DNA from: Bacillota bacterium
GTDB taxonomy: Bacteria; Bacillota_E; Sulfobacillia; Sulfobacillales; Sulfobacillaceae
Assembly: GCA_021820645.1 (NCBI GenBank)
Contig: JAKADJ010000075.1
Span: 1-9,187 of the forward strand
Direction of reading: 5' to 3'
Length of the DNA stretch: 9,187 nucleotides
The notes below the pieces were generated by a model that had not been told where the DNA came from, ran no database searches, and saw nothing but the letters and a program-made list of their open reading frames with translations. Shown one piece after another: positions 1 to 7,799 of the stretch (position 1 is the stretch's first letter; each line of letters starts with the position of its first letter). Both the position numbers and the translations under genes were made by a program.

Positions 1-24
1 TCCGATCTTCTTTCCCTTGTCCAA
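1..24 (-). CDS. Possible start of the next operon gene (partial, runs off left edge)
   Basis: Just past the treS-mak stop codon on the minus strand there is an AGGGAG Shine-Dalgarno-like sequence (positions 35 to 30), then 5 bases, then a TTG (24 to 22) opening a frame that stays open to the window edge and reads MDKGKKIG. The spacing and the close packing of this operon make it a plausible gene start. Eight residues are too few to identify a product. By pathway logic the branching enzyme GlgB would be an obvious neighbour of glgE and treS, but nothing in these residues shows that. An ATG overlapping the treS-mak stop at 60-58 opens only an eight-codon frame and is not a better candidate. Confidence 0.3.
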
Positions 25-56
25 ATTCGCTCCCTATCTGCTGCCGATGAATATGA

Positions 57-3000
57 TCATCTCCCTTGGTGTATCCACGCGTCATCCCAAGCCCCCGCCA
101 GCGAATCGGGCGCCTTCATCAAAGACAAAATGCCTTCTAATGGAATACCTGCCCAATCCGGCCGTTGGTTCAATTCGTAAAACAACTCGTAGAGTGCCTT
201 ATCTAACACGTGCGCTCGCAGTAGGCGACGACAGTCGATCTCGTCCCCTGGCAACAACCGGATCGGCTCGACTTGGCGTTGATACGCATACCACAGCGCT
301 TGCACCGCCTCCTGGTACCACCACCAGAGCCACTGCGGGGGCTCCTCGTGCAGCAGAGTCCGTGCGAACGAAGAAATGGCATACTGCAGTGAGCGCATCA
401 AGCCAGCCACATCACGGAGCGGCGAGCGCTTGACCCGCCGTTCCGTGATGGTACGTGCGGGCTCGCCTTCAAAATCGATGAACACGAAGTCGTCATCGGC
501 CACCAATATTTGCCCCAAATGCAAGTCACCATGACCGCGGATTCGTTGGCCCCACTGACGTCCTTCTAAAATGGCATGGAGCTCCTCTAAAATCAGGGTC
601 TCGTGCTCCAAGACTTCTTCTCCGCGCACCCGATCGGCCATCGGCAAAGTCCCCATCGTTCGCCGCAAAAGTTTGAGCGAACGGAGGGCTTGCATCCGCA
701 TCGTTTGATATAAAGAGCGCCGATCGAGATCGCTAAACGCTTCGGCCCGAAATTCCGGATGTTCCGGCGATCCCTTAGCCAACACGCCATGCAACTCACC
801 GAGCCGCGATCCCAGGCGGGCCATTTGCGACCAAAAACCTCCGGGTCCCGAAAGGATTTGCGTCAGCGGATGGGGATCGGTATCCCGTAGCGCGTCTTGT
901 CCTGGGCTCTTAATCTCGGTTAGGTGCTGCTGAACATAGTGCCAGGCATCTCCCTGATTGGCCACAAACTGTTGCAAGAAGGTGAGCACCATCGGGTCCC
1001 CGGTCTTAGGACGATACTCGACGATGCCTACGGCTTTGGGAGCGTGGGGCCAGCCGGTTTCCGTCAGATAGCGCCCGATTTCCCAATCGGGATGAATTCC
1101 GGGCTCCAAACGGCGAAACATCTTTAACATCCATTGGTCCGCCAATCGCGCCGAGGTATTACTTTGGTCGGCCGTTAGCATGCGTACGGGAGCCCCCTGA
1201 GGCACTTTCGCCCGCTCCGCCGGCACCGCGTGGACCCGTAATCGGCCCATACCGGGCCGGCGTGCGGCGACGATGAAGTCCCCTAAGCGGCGCGCCATTT
1301 CGGCATGACCCAAGGCATCATAGAGTACGCCGAGCGAGTGCCCTTCCGTGTCTTGTACGTGGGCGATCGCCATGCCGCTTTGGAGCACGTGTTCTGGCAG
1401 GAGGGTGTCGTCCAAAAGCATCCCGGCCCCGATCACGTACCAATCTAACCCCCCATCGCTAAACGCGACCTGGGTAATAACCAGATAGAGAGGCTCCCCC
1501 GCTCCCGGCACAGGCATGACGTCCACGATTCGTATGAACTTAATGCGACGGGCCTTACCCCCGAACCACCGTGCCTGTTGAAAATAGGTGGGTAGCACGG
1601 CTTCTAACGATGCCCGTGCGTCAGTCAACACCAAGTCCGACCAGCGTCCCGAGGCGAGGGTCAGTTCGGGCACCCGGTGGACATCCGCCGGGCGCTCGCT
1701 CGGCACTGCCACTTCGAGCGAAAAATAGTAAAAGCCATGGGGACCCAAAGAAAACGTGTAGGGCGTATCCGTAATCACCGGAAATTCGACACGTCCAAAG
1801 AGTTCTGTCGGCACCCACCCCATAAAGGCACTTAAGTCTAAAGAGACCGACTGCACATAGCGAGATAAGTTTGCTAACACCAATACCGTTTCCTCTTGGT
1901 AGCGCCGAATAAAGGCCAACACGGTGCCATTATCCGGGTGCAGAAATTCCAGCGTGCCGCGTCCAAAGGCTTGGGTCCGGCGCCGCAATTCCACCAAGCG
2001 ACGGGTCCAGTTCCAGAGCGAGTAGGGATTGGACCGCTGCGCCTCTACATTAATGGCCTCATAATGATATTCCGGATCCACCACCACCGGTAAACAGAGG
2101 CGTTGAGGGTTGGCTTTGGAAAACCCTGCATTACGATCCCCACTCCATTGGAATGGGGTCCGCACCCCGTCCCGATCCCCCAGATAAATGTTGTCCCCCA
2201 TTCCAATCTCATTGCCGTAGTAGAGCACCGGGGTACCCGGCAGGGCAAACAGCAGGGCATGCAGCAATTCGATACGGCGTCGATGATTGCCGAGCAAGGG
2301 GGCTAAGCGCCGCCGAATCCCCAAGTTGATGCGAGCTTGCGGATCGGTGGCATACACCCGATACATGTAATCCCGTTCTTCATCGGTCACCATTTCGAGT
2401 GTTAGTTCATCATGATTGCGCAAAAAGGTGGCCCACTGACAGGTATCGGGAATCTCTGGGGTCTGCTCCAATATGTCCACGATTGGAAATTGGTCTTCCA
2501 TATAGAGCGCCATAAAGAGACGCGGCATGAGCGGGAAGTGAAACGCCATGTGGCATTCATCGCCCTGACCAAAATAGGTTACCGCGTCCTCGGGCCACTG
2601 GTTGGCTTCGGCGAGCAACATGCGTCCGGTAAAGTGGTCGTCGACGTGGCGTCTCAATTCCCGTAAAAACTCATGCGTTTCCGGCAAGTTTTCTGAGGAA
2701 GTGCCTTCTCGTTCATACAAATAGGGCACTGCATCGAGCCGCAGTCCATCGACCCCCATCTCTAGCCAAAAGTCCACGACTTTTAAGATTTCGCGTCGCA
2801 CCCGCGGGTTGTCATAATTTAAATCGGGCTGCGACGAGTAAAAACGATGCCAGTAATAAGCGTTGGCTTCCGCATCCCAAGTCCAATTGGATCGCTCATA
2901 ATCGGGGAATATGAGGCGGGCTTCCCGATACTTGTCGGGGGTGTCGCTCCAGACGTAGTAGTCCCGATGCACACTACCCGGCTTCGCTTTACGCGCTCGT

Positions 3001-3368
3001 TGAAACCAGGGATGCTGATCCGAGGTATGATTCAGGGCCAGCTCAATAATCACGCGGATATTGCGCTGATGGGCTTGATCCAAAAAAGCCTGAAAATCTT
3101 TCAGTGTTCCATAGATAGGATTCACGTCCACGTAATTGGAGATATCGTACCCGTCATCGCGCAGGGGTGACGGGAAAAACGGCAACAGCCACACCGCAGT
3201 AATCCCGAGTTCCTCGAGATAATCCAGCTTTTCTGCAAGCCCCTTAAAATCTCCCACACCGTCCCCATTACTATCGTAAAAAGTGCGGACATGTAATTCA
3301 TAAATCACCGCATCTTTGTACCACAACGGATTGGGGTCCGCCATCGTATGCGGTCGTTTGGTGGTCAT
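57..3368 (-). CDS. treS: Trehalose synthase fused to maltokinase (TreS-Mak/Pep2)
   Basis: A bifunctional cytoplasmic enzyme of 1103 residues. The N-terminal GH13 trehalose synthase half (about residues 13-555) interconverts trehalose and maltose. The C-terminal maltokinase half (about 580-1100) phosphorylates maltose with ATP to maltose 1-phosphate, the donor for GlgE. Visible in TreS are the opening [15 protein letters not shown], the calcium-loop-like DSNGDGVGD (32-40), the nucleophile D212 in [10 protein letters not shown], the acid/base E254 in [11 protein letters not shown] and D320 in [12 protein letters not shown]. Visible in maltokinase are the cap motif [11 protein letters not shown] (599-609), QSNTS (735-739), a probable ATP-site lysine K749 in MLKMFRRL, the catalytic-loop HGDLH with D948, and DFEGEP with D965. 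TreS and maltokinase are separate but complexed proteins in mycobacteria and are fused in many other bacteria, so the fusion is known and its length of about 1100 residues is usual. The ATG at 3368 is preceded by GGGAGG (3380-3375) at a spacing of 6, which supports it over the internal Met9. It lies 38 bp after the glgE stop and is probably co-transcribed with glgE. Confidence 0.96.
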   Translation of the reverse strand: MTTKRPHTMADPNPLWYKDAVIYELHVRTFYDSNGDGVGDFKGLAEKLDYLEELGITAVWLLPFFPSPLRDDGYDISNYVDVNPIYGTLKDFQAFLDQAHQRNIRVIIELALNHTSDQHPWFQRARKAKPGSVHRDYYVWSDTPDKYREARLIFPDYERSNWTWDAEANAYYWHRFYSSQPDLNYDNPRVRREILKVVDFWLEMGVDGLRLDAVPYLYEREGTSSENLPETHEFLRELRRHVDDHFTGRMLLAEANQWPEDAVTYFGQGDECHMAFHFPLMPRLFMALYMEDQFPIVDILEQTPEIPDTCQWATFLRNHDELTLEMVTDEERDYMYRVYATDPQARINLGIRRRLAPLLGNHRRRIELLHALLFALPGTPVLYYGNEIGMGDNIYLGDRDGVRTPFQWSGDRNAGFSKANPQRLCLPVVVDPEYHYEAINVEAQRSNPYSLWNWTRRLVELRRRTQAFGRGTLEFLHPDNGTVLAFIRRYQEETVLVLANLSRYVQSVSLDLSAFMGWVPTELFGRVEFPVITDTPYTFSLGPHGFYYFSLEVAVPSERPADVHRVPELTLASGRWSDLVLTDARASLEAVLPTYFQQARWFGGKARRIKFIRIVDVMPVPGAGEPLYLVITQVAFSDGGLDWYVIGAGMLLDDTLLPEHVLQSGMAIAHVQDTEGHSLGVLYDALGHAEMARRLGDFIVAARRPGMGRLRVHAVPAERAKVPQGAPVRMLTADQSNTSARLADQWMLKMFRRLEPGIHPDWEIGRYLTETGWPHAPKAVGIVEYRPKTGDPMVLTFLQQFVANQGDAWHYVQQHLTEIKSPGQDALRDTDPHPLTQILSGPGGFWSQMARLGSRLGELHGVLAKGSPEHPEFRAEAFSDLDRRSLYQTMRMQALRSLKLLRRTMGTLPMADRVRGEEVLEHETLILEELHAILEGRQWGQRIRGHGDLHLGQILVADDDFVFIDFEGEPARTITERRVKRSPLRDVAGLMRSLQYAISSFARTLLHEEPPQWLWWWYQEAVQALWYAYQRQVEPIRLLPGDEIDCRRLLRAHVLDKALYELFYELNQRPDWAGIPLEGILSLMKAPDSLAGAWDDAWIHQGR

Positions 3369-3406
3369 GATCTGCCTCCCTCAAAACGCCATTGAAAAGC
3401 TCTCAA

Positions 3407-5374
3407 TCAGGACTTTGGATTCACCGAAAACAGGTGGGCTGACTGTTTCAGGGGATCGAGCTCCACGTAATTTCTCGGCCCATGCCACACATAGCGACTA
3501 CCGGTCAAGGCGTCCGACACCACAAAGTCTTCATCCGGTGCGATCCCGAGGTCCTGCAGTGACAGGGTCACAAACCCGGACTGTCGGTAGCGATAATCCA
3601 TGTTCACGACCATTAGCACCACATCGTCTCCCTCCAAAGAAGCCTTGCTGTAGGCGAGCAGTTGGTCATTGTCTACCGCATGAAACCGGATCGACCGATT
3701 ATTGGCGAGGGCGGGATGGTGGCGTCGAAATTGATTCACCTGGGTGATCAAAGGCGCCAAACTATCCTGACATTCCCAATCCCAATTAGCGATTCGGTAT
3801 TTTTCCGAGTCCTCATACTCCTCACCCGGTGTCATGGCGGGGGTCGCCACCATCAATTCAAATACCGGTCCATAAATCCCATAACTAGCGCTCAAGGTGG
3901 CCGCCAGAATAAGCCGCGTCACAAACCCGGCCTGCCCCCCCTCCTGTAGCGATTGGGGCAAAATGTCCGGCGTATTGGGCCAAAAACTCGGACGGAAATA
4001 ATCCACCACGGGGGCGGACACCAACTCTTGGACATATTGGCGCAGTTCACTGGCGGAATTCCGCCAGGTAAAGTAGGTATACGATTGTGAAAACCCCACT
4101 TTGGCCAAGTGCTGCATCACCGCGGGGCGCGTAAATGCCTCAGCCAAAAAGACCACCTCGGGGTGTTCCTGTTTCACCTGATCGATAAGCCATTCCCAAA
4201 AGTATAAAGACTTCGTATGCGGATTATCCACCCGAAAATAACGCACGCCGTGTCCTATCCAAAATTCCACGACTCCATAAAGAGCTTCCCAAAGACTTTG
4301 CCAGGATTCACACTCAAAATCAAAAGGAACAATGTCTTCATATTTTTTGGGCGGATTCTCCGCAAATTGAATACTCCCGTCGGGTCGGATCCGAAACCAT
4401 TCGGGATGTTCCCGAACCCACGGGTGATCGGGGGAGCATTGAAACGCGAGGTCCAGAGCAATGGAGAGCCCGAGATCCCGAGCCGTCCCGACTAACCGAT
4501 CAAAATCATCGAACGTGCCCAATTCTGGATGGATGGCCATATGCCCCCCTGCGTCCCCGCCAATTGCCCAGGGACTGCCGGGGTCTCCCGGCTGGGCCGC
4601 CTTGGCATTCCGCCGCCCTTTCCGAAAGCTCTCCCCAATGGGATGAATCGGGGGCACATACACCACGGAAAAACCCATATCGGCAATGTAAGGCAACCGT
4701 TTGATGACATCGTTCAACGTCCCATGCAAGCCCGGCTGGGACCCGGCTGAGCGGGGGAAGAGTTCATACCAACTGGTGTATTGAGCATCGACCGGATCGA
4801 CCCAGAGGGGCAGGCCGGGTTCCCCGTCGGGATACTGGGTGGGCGCATGGGGAATGGCCGCGATGTCGTGCATTAAGGTGTCCAATTGACGTAATGCCTG
4901 CGGCACGTCGTTGGGCTCGGCAAACCGATCGGTCCACTCGCGAAGCAACCGCGAAACCCGTCGGGACGGGACGGAAACCGCCACGTCCAATACCCGCGTG
5001 ATGCCTTCCATCCATACCACGGCCGAAATTTCCAAGTCCGCCGCTAAAAAGGAGTGGACATGCGCACGCCACGTTTGATACGGATCGACCCATCCGCGGA
5101 TCCGATAGGTAAATCGCCCCGGGGTCGGCACCAAAATTTCTGCCTGCCATCGATCATTCTCTAGAAAGATCATGGGCACTTCTTGCCAGGTTCCGTCGCC
5201 CTGGCGCCAATCCAATACCGCACTAATCCTGTCATGCCCATCGGCAAAGATGTCGGCTTGGACCGTAAGCGATTCACCCACCACCCGTTTAACGGGATAA
5301 CGGCCCCGGTCAATCTCAGGATATACCCGACTGATCACCACACGACGTGGTGTCACAGGTCTCGATACTTGCAA
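3407..5374 (-). CDS. glgE: GlgE, alpha-1,4-glucan:maltose-1-phosphate maltosyltransferase
   Basis: A GH13_3 maltosyltransferase that transfers maltose from alpha-maltose 1-phosphate to the end of an alpha-1,4-glucan, releasing phosphate; this is the polymerising step of the GlgE glycogen pathway. Numbered from the TTG start (655 residues), an N-terminal beta-sandwich domain (about 1-100, with RVYPEIDRGRYPVKRVVGE) is followed by a helical insert (about 125-190) and the catalytic barrel. Family motifs are present: WYELFPRS, PPIHPIGESFRKGRRN, DPGSPWAIGGDAGGH and NPPKKYEDI (the maltose 1-phosphate binding segment). The nucleophile is D383 in FRVDNPHTK, the acid/base is E412 in FLAEAFTRP, and the third acid is D470 in NTPDILP. 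The length is normal for the family. A GTG at 5404 would add ten residues, but it has no Shine-Dalgarno sequence. The TTG at 5374 lies 5 bases after a perfect AAGGAGG and starts close to where family conservation begins, so I chose it. The gene is the first of the minus-strand operon. Confidence 0.96.
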   Translation of the reverse strand: MQVSRPVTPRRVVISRVYPEIDRGRYPVKRVVGESLTVQADIFADGHDRISAVLDWRQGDGTWQEVPMIFLENDRWQAEILVPTPGRFTYRIRGWVDPYQTWRAHVHSFLAADLEISAVVWMEGITRVLDVAVSVPSRRVSRLLREWTDRFAEPNDVPQALRQLDTLMHDIAAIPHAPTQYPDGEPGLPLWVDPVDAQYTSWYELFPRSAGSQPGLHGTLNDVIKRLPYIADMGFSVVYVPPIHPIGESFRKGRRNAKAAQPGDPGSPWAIGGDAGGHMAIHPELGTFDDFDRLVGTARDLGLSIALDLAFQCSPDHPWVREHPEWFRIRPDGSIQFAENPPKKYEDIVPFDFECESWQSLWEALYGVVEFWIGHGVRYFRVDNPHTKSLYFWEWLIDQVKQEHPEVVFLAEAFTRPAVMQHLAKVGFSQSYTYFTWRNSASELRQYVQELVSAPVVDYFRPSFWPNTPDILPQSLQEGGQAGFVTRLILAATLSASYGIYGPVFELMVATPAMTPGEEYEDSEKYRIANWDWECQDSLAPLITQVNQFRRHHPALANNRSIRFHAVDNDQLLAYSKASLEGDDVVLMVVNMDYRYRQSGFVTLSLQDLGIAPDEDFVVSDALTGSRYVWHGPRNYVELDPLKQSAHLFSVNPKS

Positions 5375-5379
5375 AAATT

Positions 5380-5386
5380 CCTCCTT
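5380..5386 (-). promoter_or_regulatory. glgE ribosome-binding site that decides a TTG start
   Basis: On the minus strand AAGGAGG is followed by AATTT and then TTG (5374-5372). The site lies inside the longer frame that begins at GTG 5404, and no comparable Shine-Dalgarno sequence precedes that GTG. The site therefore argues for initiation at the TTG. Confidence 0.8.
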
Positions 5387-5542
5387 CCTTTTCGGAATGG
5401 ACACGCGGTGATGTCGTCGCTAAGAGGTCCCGTCCATCCGAACCAACAGGCCCATCAATTCTGGCCCAACCCAAGTCCGTTGGCCGCCACATGGTATTGA
5501 GAAGCGACTAGACCCACAATTTCTTGAAGATAATTACCATCG

Positions 5543-5571
5543 ATCATATCCCGAATCCGCTTTGAAGAAAA
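5543..5571 (-). promoter_or_regulatory. Candidate promoter of the glgE-treS operon
   Basis: The minus strand carries TATGAT (5548-5543), five of six matches to the sigma-70/sigma-A -10 consensus. At a spacing of 17 the -35 would be TTTTCT (5571-5566), only a weak three-of-six match, so an activator or another start is possible. The spacer includes TCAAAGCGGATTCG (5565-5552), which resembles the catabolite-responsive (cre) or LacI-family operator core with two mismatches at conserved positions. If this promoter is real, the glgE leader would be about 160 nt. Confidence 0.3.
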
Positions 5572-5689
5572 GAGCATCCGCCAAACTTTCCCCATGTCGA
5601 TGCCTATTGGATGTCTGATCGATCGTCGACAATCCTTGCCTCCTCATCGATGTCACAGTTTGTTCCGGTAGGGTTTTACCGCGATCACT

Positions 5690-5714
5690 CATGGCTGGCC
5701 AGATGCAAGCCATG
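5690..5714. repeat. Inverted repeat CATGGCT-11-AGCCATG
   Basis: Seven-base perfect arms (5690-5696 and 5708-5714) are separated by 11 bases, upstream of malQ and roughly in the middle of the divergent region. No T-run follows, so it is not a typical terminator. A dimeric regulator operator or a small hairpin are both possible; no known operator consensus was recognised. Confidence 0.3.
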
Positions 5715-5822
5715 GATCGGCAACATCAAGTCAAATCACAAATGATCCGGAATATGGTAACCTATGGGACATTAGTTCCTCGTAGCATATCGACGACTTA
5801 AGGGGATTGGGGTTCGAAAGGC

Positions 5823-5827
5823 AGGGA
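5823..5827 (+). promoter_or_regulatory. Ribosome-binding site supporting the malQ TTG start
   Basis: AGGGA lies 4 bases before the TTG at 5832. The in-frame ATG at 5844 has no purine-rich Shine-Dalgarno sequence at a useful distance, so the TTG is preferred, with less certainty than for glgE. Confidence 0.55.
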
Positions 5828-5831
5828 ATAT

Positions 5832-7799
5832 TTGGCTTCGGAAATGTTTTGGCTATATCGCTTAGCCCATCAGCACCATATCATCACCCAATACCGTGAT
5901 GCAGAGGGTCTCCGCCAGCGGGCAACGCCAGAACAGATCTTGCCGTTGTTGCGAGCTATGGGAACCCCTTTGGACCAGATTAGCGAAGCTTTTGCTACGC
6001 TGAAGGCTCTGCAGGCTATCCGTGCCCAAAAAGGGCCCCCGCCGGTGGCCGTCGCGAGTCCTCACCAATCTGCCAAACTCTTGTGGTCGTTATCGAAAGA
6101 CTGCACCAAAGTCGAGTACGTGATCACCGACGAGTGGGGTGGATCACGCTCGGGCGGTTTTTCTCCCGGGGAGTTGCCCGGTGCCCCACGGAGTTCTGAC
6201 GAGGCCTCGGGCACGCGGCAATTTTACTGGGAGTCCCCTCGTCTCGCGGTCGGATACCACACCGTGCAATGGGACTATTGCGGTCAGACCCAGACCACCC
6301 TCATCATTGTCGCGCCGCAAGCCGCCCCTACACCGGATGCCTCAGAATGGGGATTATTTTTCCCGCTCTATGCCCTTTCTTCACCGTCCAATTGGGGTGT
6401 GGGGAATTTTACCGACCTTGAACGCGTGGCGCATTGGACCCACCAGCGGGGCGGGGGATTCATCGGAACCTTACCCCTCCTGCCCACGTTTCTCGACGAG
6501 CAGTATGACCCGAGTCCTTATCGCCCGATTAGCCAACGCTACTGGAATGAGTTTTATTTGGATCCCGATCGCTTGCTACGGGAAGCAGGAAACGCTCCGC
6601 CGAGGTCCCCAGAATTCCAACGCGCGTTAGCCGACTTACGCCAATCGACTCGGGTTGACTATCGACGCGGCATGGCTCTCTTTCGGACCCTCGTGGAGCC
6701 GCTAGCGTCTGGCCACCGCTCCCAAGCTTTTCAAGAGTGGCTCACTAAACATCCCGCTGTGCATGACTACGCAAGATTTCGCGCCCTATCCGAAATACGA
6801 CGCACCCCGTGGAACACCTGGCCTCAAGAAGCTGTCGGCAAAGACTTTGCATCGCTGTCTTCGCGAATCCGTTATCACGAGTTCGTGCAGTGGCAGGCCG
6901 ATCGTGCCCTGAAGGATTTTTCGGAACACGCACAGAGGGTGGGTGGCGGACTCTATCTTGATTTACCGATTGGGGTTCATCCTGACGGCTATGATGCGTG
7001 GCGCGAACGCGATCTCTTTGTGCACTCGGTATCGGTAGGCGCCCCACCCGATGCATTTTTTGCTAGCGGGCAAAATTGGGGGTTTGAACCGCTCCATCCC
7101 GATCGACTGCGGCAGAGCGGCTATCAGTATTTCATTGAAAGCCTCCGACATCACTTACGTTATGCCAAAGTCCTGCGCCTTGACCATGTCATGGGATTTT
7201 ATCGGAGATTCTTGATTCCAGAATCCCTCAGCGTTAAAGACGGCCTGTACGTGCGGTATCCTGCCGAGGAATTTTATGCCATCATTGACCTAGAAGCTCA
7301 TCGGAGCGGCACCACCATTGTGGGTGAAAATTTAGGTTTAGTGCCAAAGCCCGTGGATGTGGCGATAAGGCAGCATCATTACTTGGGAACCTGGATTTTC
7401 CCCTCCACCACGACCCCGCCGCCAGACGATACCTTGTCTTTGCTGGGAACCCACGATATGCCGCCCTGGGCTGGGTTTTGGCAGGACGCCTCAGAAAGCC
7501 AGCGCCAACAGCTTCGAGACTGGCTCGGTGTATCCGATCCCAACGCACAAGCGAGACAAATGCTTCCCGTTATTCTGGAACGCATGGCACGATCGCCGAG
7601 CCGATTAGTGATGGTAAATCTTTTAGACCTTACCGGGGAAACGTCGCCCATCAACGTACCGGGATTGGGCAGTGAGAGCAATTGGAGCCGCAAGATGCAA
7701 AGGTCCTGGGAAGACCTTAAAGACGATCCAACCATCCATCAATTATTGGAGAGGCTCAATCGCCCCCAAAATCCACCCACGACAGGAGGCCATTCATGA
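5832..7799 (+). CDS. malQ: 4-alpha-glucanotransferase (amylomaltase, GH77)
   Basis: MalQ transfers segments of alpha-1,4-glucan between maltooligosaccharides, releasing glucose and producing longer chains. The 655 residues resemble the long bacterial type (as in E. coli and many actinobacteria) rather than the roughly 500-residue amylomaltase. An N-terminal domain (about 1-165, beginning with LAHQHHIITQYRDAEG) precedes the GH77 barrel. Barrel motifs include SSPSNWGVGNFTDL (183-196), DPSPYRPISQRYWNEFYLDP (226-245), YHEFVQWQADRAL (348-360), LYLDLPIGVHPDG (374-386) and GAPPDAFFASGQNWG (403-417). The nucleophile is D451 in RLDHVMG, the acid/base is E499 in VGENLGLVP, and the third acid is D542 in GTHDMPPWAGFW; all three are present. 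The TTG start is favoured by its Shine-Dalgarno sequence, with ATG 5844 as the alternative (four residues shorter). The gene ends in an ATGA overlap with treZ, implying translational coupling. Here MalQ probably lengthens short maltooligosaccharides into substrates for the trehalose-forming enzymes or GlgE acceptors. Confidence 0.94.
   Translation: MASEMFWLYRLAHQHHIITQYRDAEGLRQRATPEQILPLLRAMGTPLDQISEAFATLKALQAIRAQKGPPPVAVASPHQSAKLLWSLSKDCTKVEYVITDEWGGSRSGGFSPGELPGAPRSSDEASGTRQFYWESPRLAVGYHTVQWDYCGQTQTTLIIVAPQAAPTPDASEWGLFFPLYALSSPSNWGVGNFTDLERVAHWTHQRGGGFIGTLPLLPTFLDEQYDPSPYRPISQRYWNEFYLDPDRLLREAGNAPPRSPEFQRALADLRQSTRVDYRRGMALFRTLVEPLASGHRSQAFQEWLTKHPAVHDYARFRALSEIRRTPWNTWPQEAVGKDFASLSSRIRYHEFVQWQADRALKDFSEHAQRVGGGLYLDLPIGVHPDGYDAWRERDLFVHSVSVGAPPDAFFASGQNWGFEPLHPDRLRQSGYQYFIESLRHHLRYAKVLRLDHVMGFYRRFLIPESLSVKDGLYVRYPAEEFYAIIDLEAHRSGTTIVGENLGLVPKPVDVAIRQHHYLGTWIFPSTTTPPPDDTLSLLGTHDMPPWAGFWQDASESQRQQLRDWLGVSDPNAQARQMLPVILERMARSPSRLVMVNLLDLTGETSPINVPGLGSESNWSRKMQRSWEDLKDDPTIHQLLERLNRPQNPPTTGGHS
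7784..7789 (+). promoter_or_regulatory. treZ ribosome-binding site inside the malQ end
   Basis: A perfect AGGAGG lies 6 bases before the treZ ATG at 7796, within the last codons of malQ. It fixes the treZ start and fits coupled translation through the ATGA overlap. Confidence 0.8.

Larger units (their letters stand above)
5534..5760. repeat. Oppositely oriented ATGATC-n-ATGGTAA motif pair
   Basis: On the minus strand ATGATC (5547-5542) is followed after one base by ATGGTAA (5540-5534). On the plus strand ATGATC (5742-5747) is followed after six bases by ATGGTAA (5754-5760). Each copy points towards its own operon and overlaps or adjoins the best -10 candidate on that strand. They may be shared regulator half-sites or promoter elements; the differing spacing weakens the case, and chance is not excluded. 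Confidence 0.25.
5375..5831. other. Divergent intergenic control region between glgE and malQ
   Basis: About 457 bp with no convincing gene. It must carry the promoters of both operons because the flanking genes point outward. It holds one good minus-strand -10 candidate (TATGAT, 5548-5543), several palindromic or inverted elements (GATCGATC at 5617-5624, CGGTA/TACCG at 5666-5681, CATGGCT/AGCCATG at 5690-5714) and a pair of oppositely oriented ATGATC-n-ATGGTAA motifs (5534-5547 and 5742-5760). On the plus strand the best -10 candidate is TATGGT (5753-5758), but no good -35 lies upstream of it. I see no tRNA, no riboswitch that I can recognise, and no terminator with a T-run. Confidence 0.7.

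Noticed and set aside
34..60. ATG overlapping the treS-mak stop (ATGA) as start of the next gene
   Set aside because: Its frame closes at a TAG after eight codons, so it cannot be the next enzyme; the TTG at 24 is the better candidate.
57..3368. TreS-maltokinase fusion as a novel architecture
   Set aside because: The fused form is well known in many bacteria, and both halves here have usual lengths and intact motifs.
3316..3747. Plus-strand frame of 143 codons across the treS-mak/glgE junction
   Set aside because: It lies antisense to two clearly conserved genes, has no recognisable motifs and a composition typical of a shadow frame.
5183..5500. Plus-strand frame reaching into the divergent intergenic region
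   Set aside because: Most of it is antisense to the glgE N-terminus, and the part in the intergenic region has no ribosome-binding site or recognisable protein features.
5666..5681. CGGTA/TACCG hairpin as a terminator
   Set aside because: The arms are only five bases, no T-run follows, and a terminator is not expected between divergent genes.
6139..6630. Plus-strand frame of 163 codons inside malQ
   Set aside because: It overlaps the conserved GH77 coding sequence in another frame and shows no domain.
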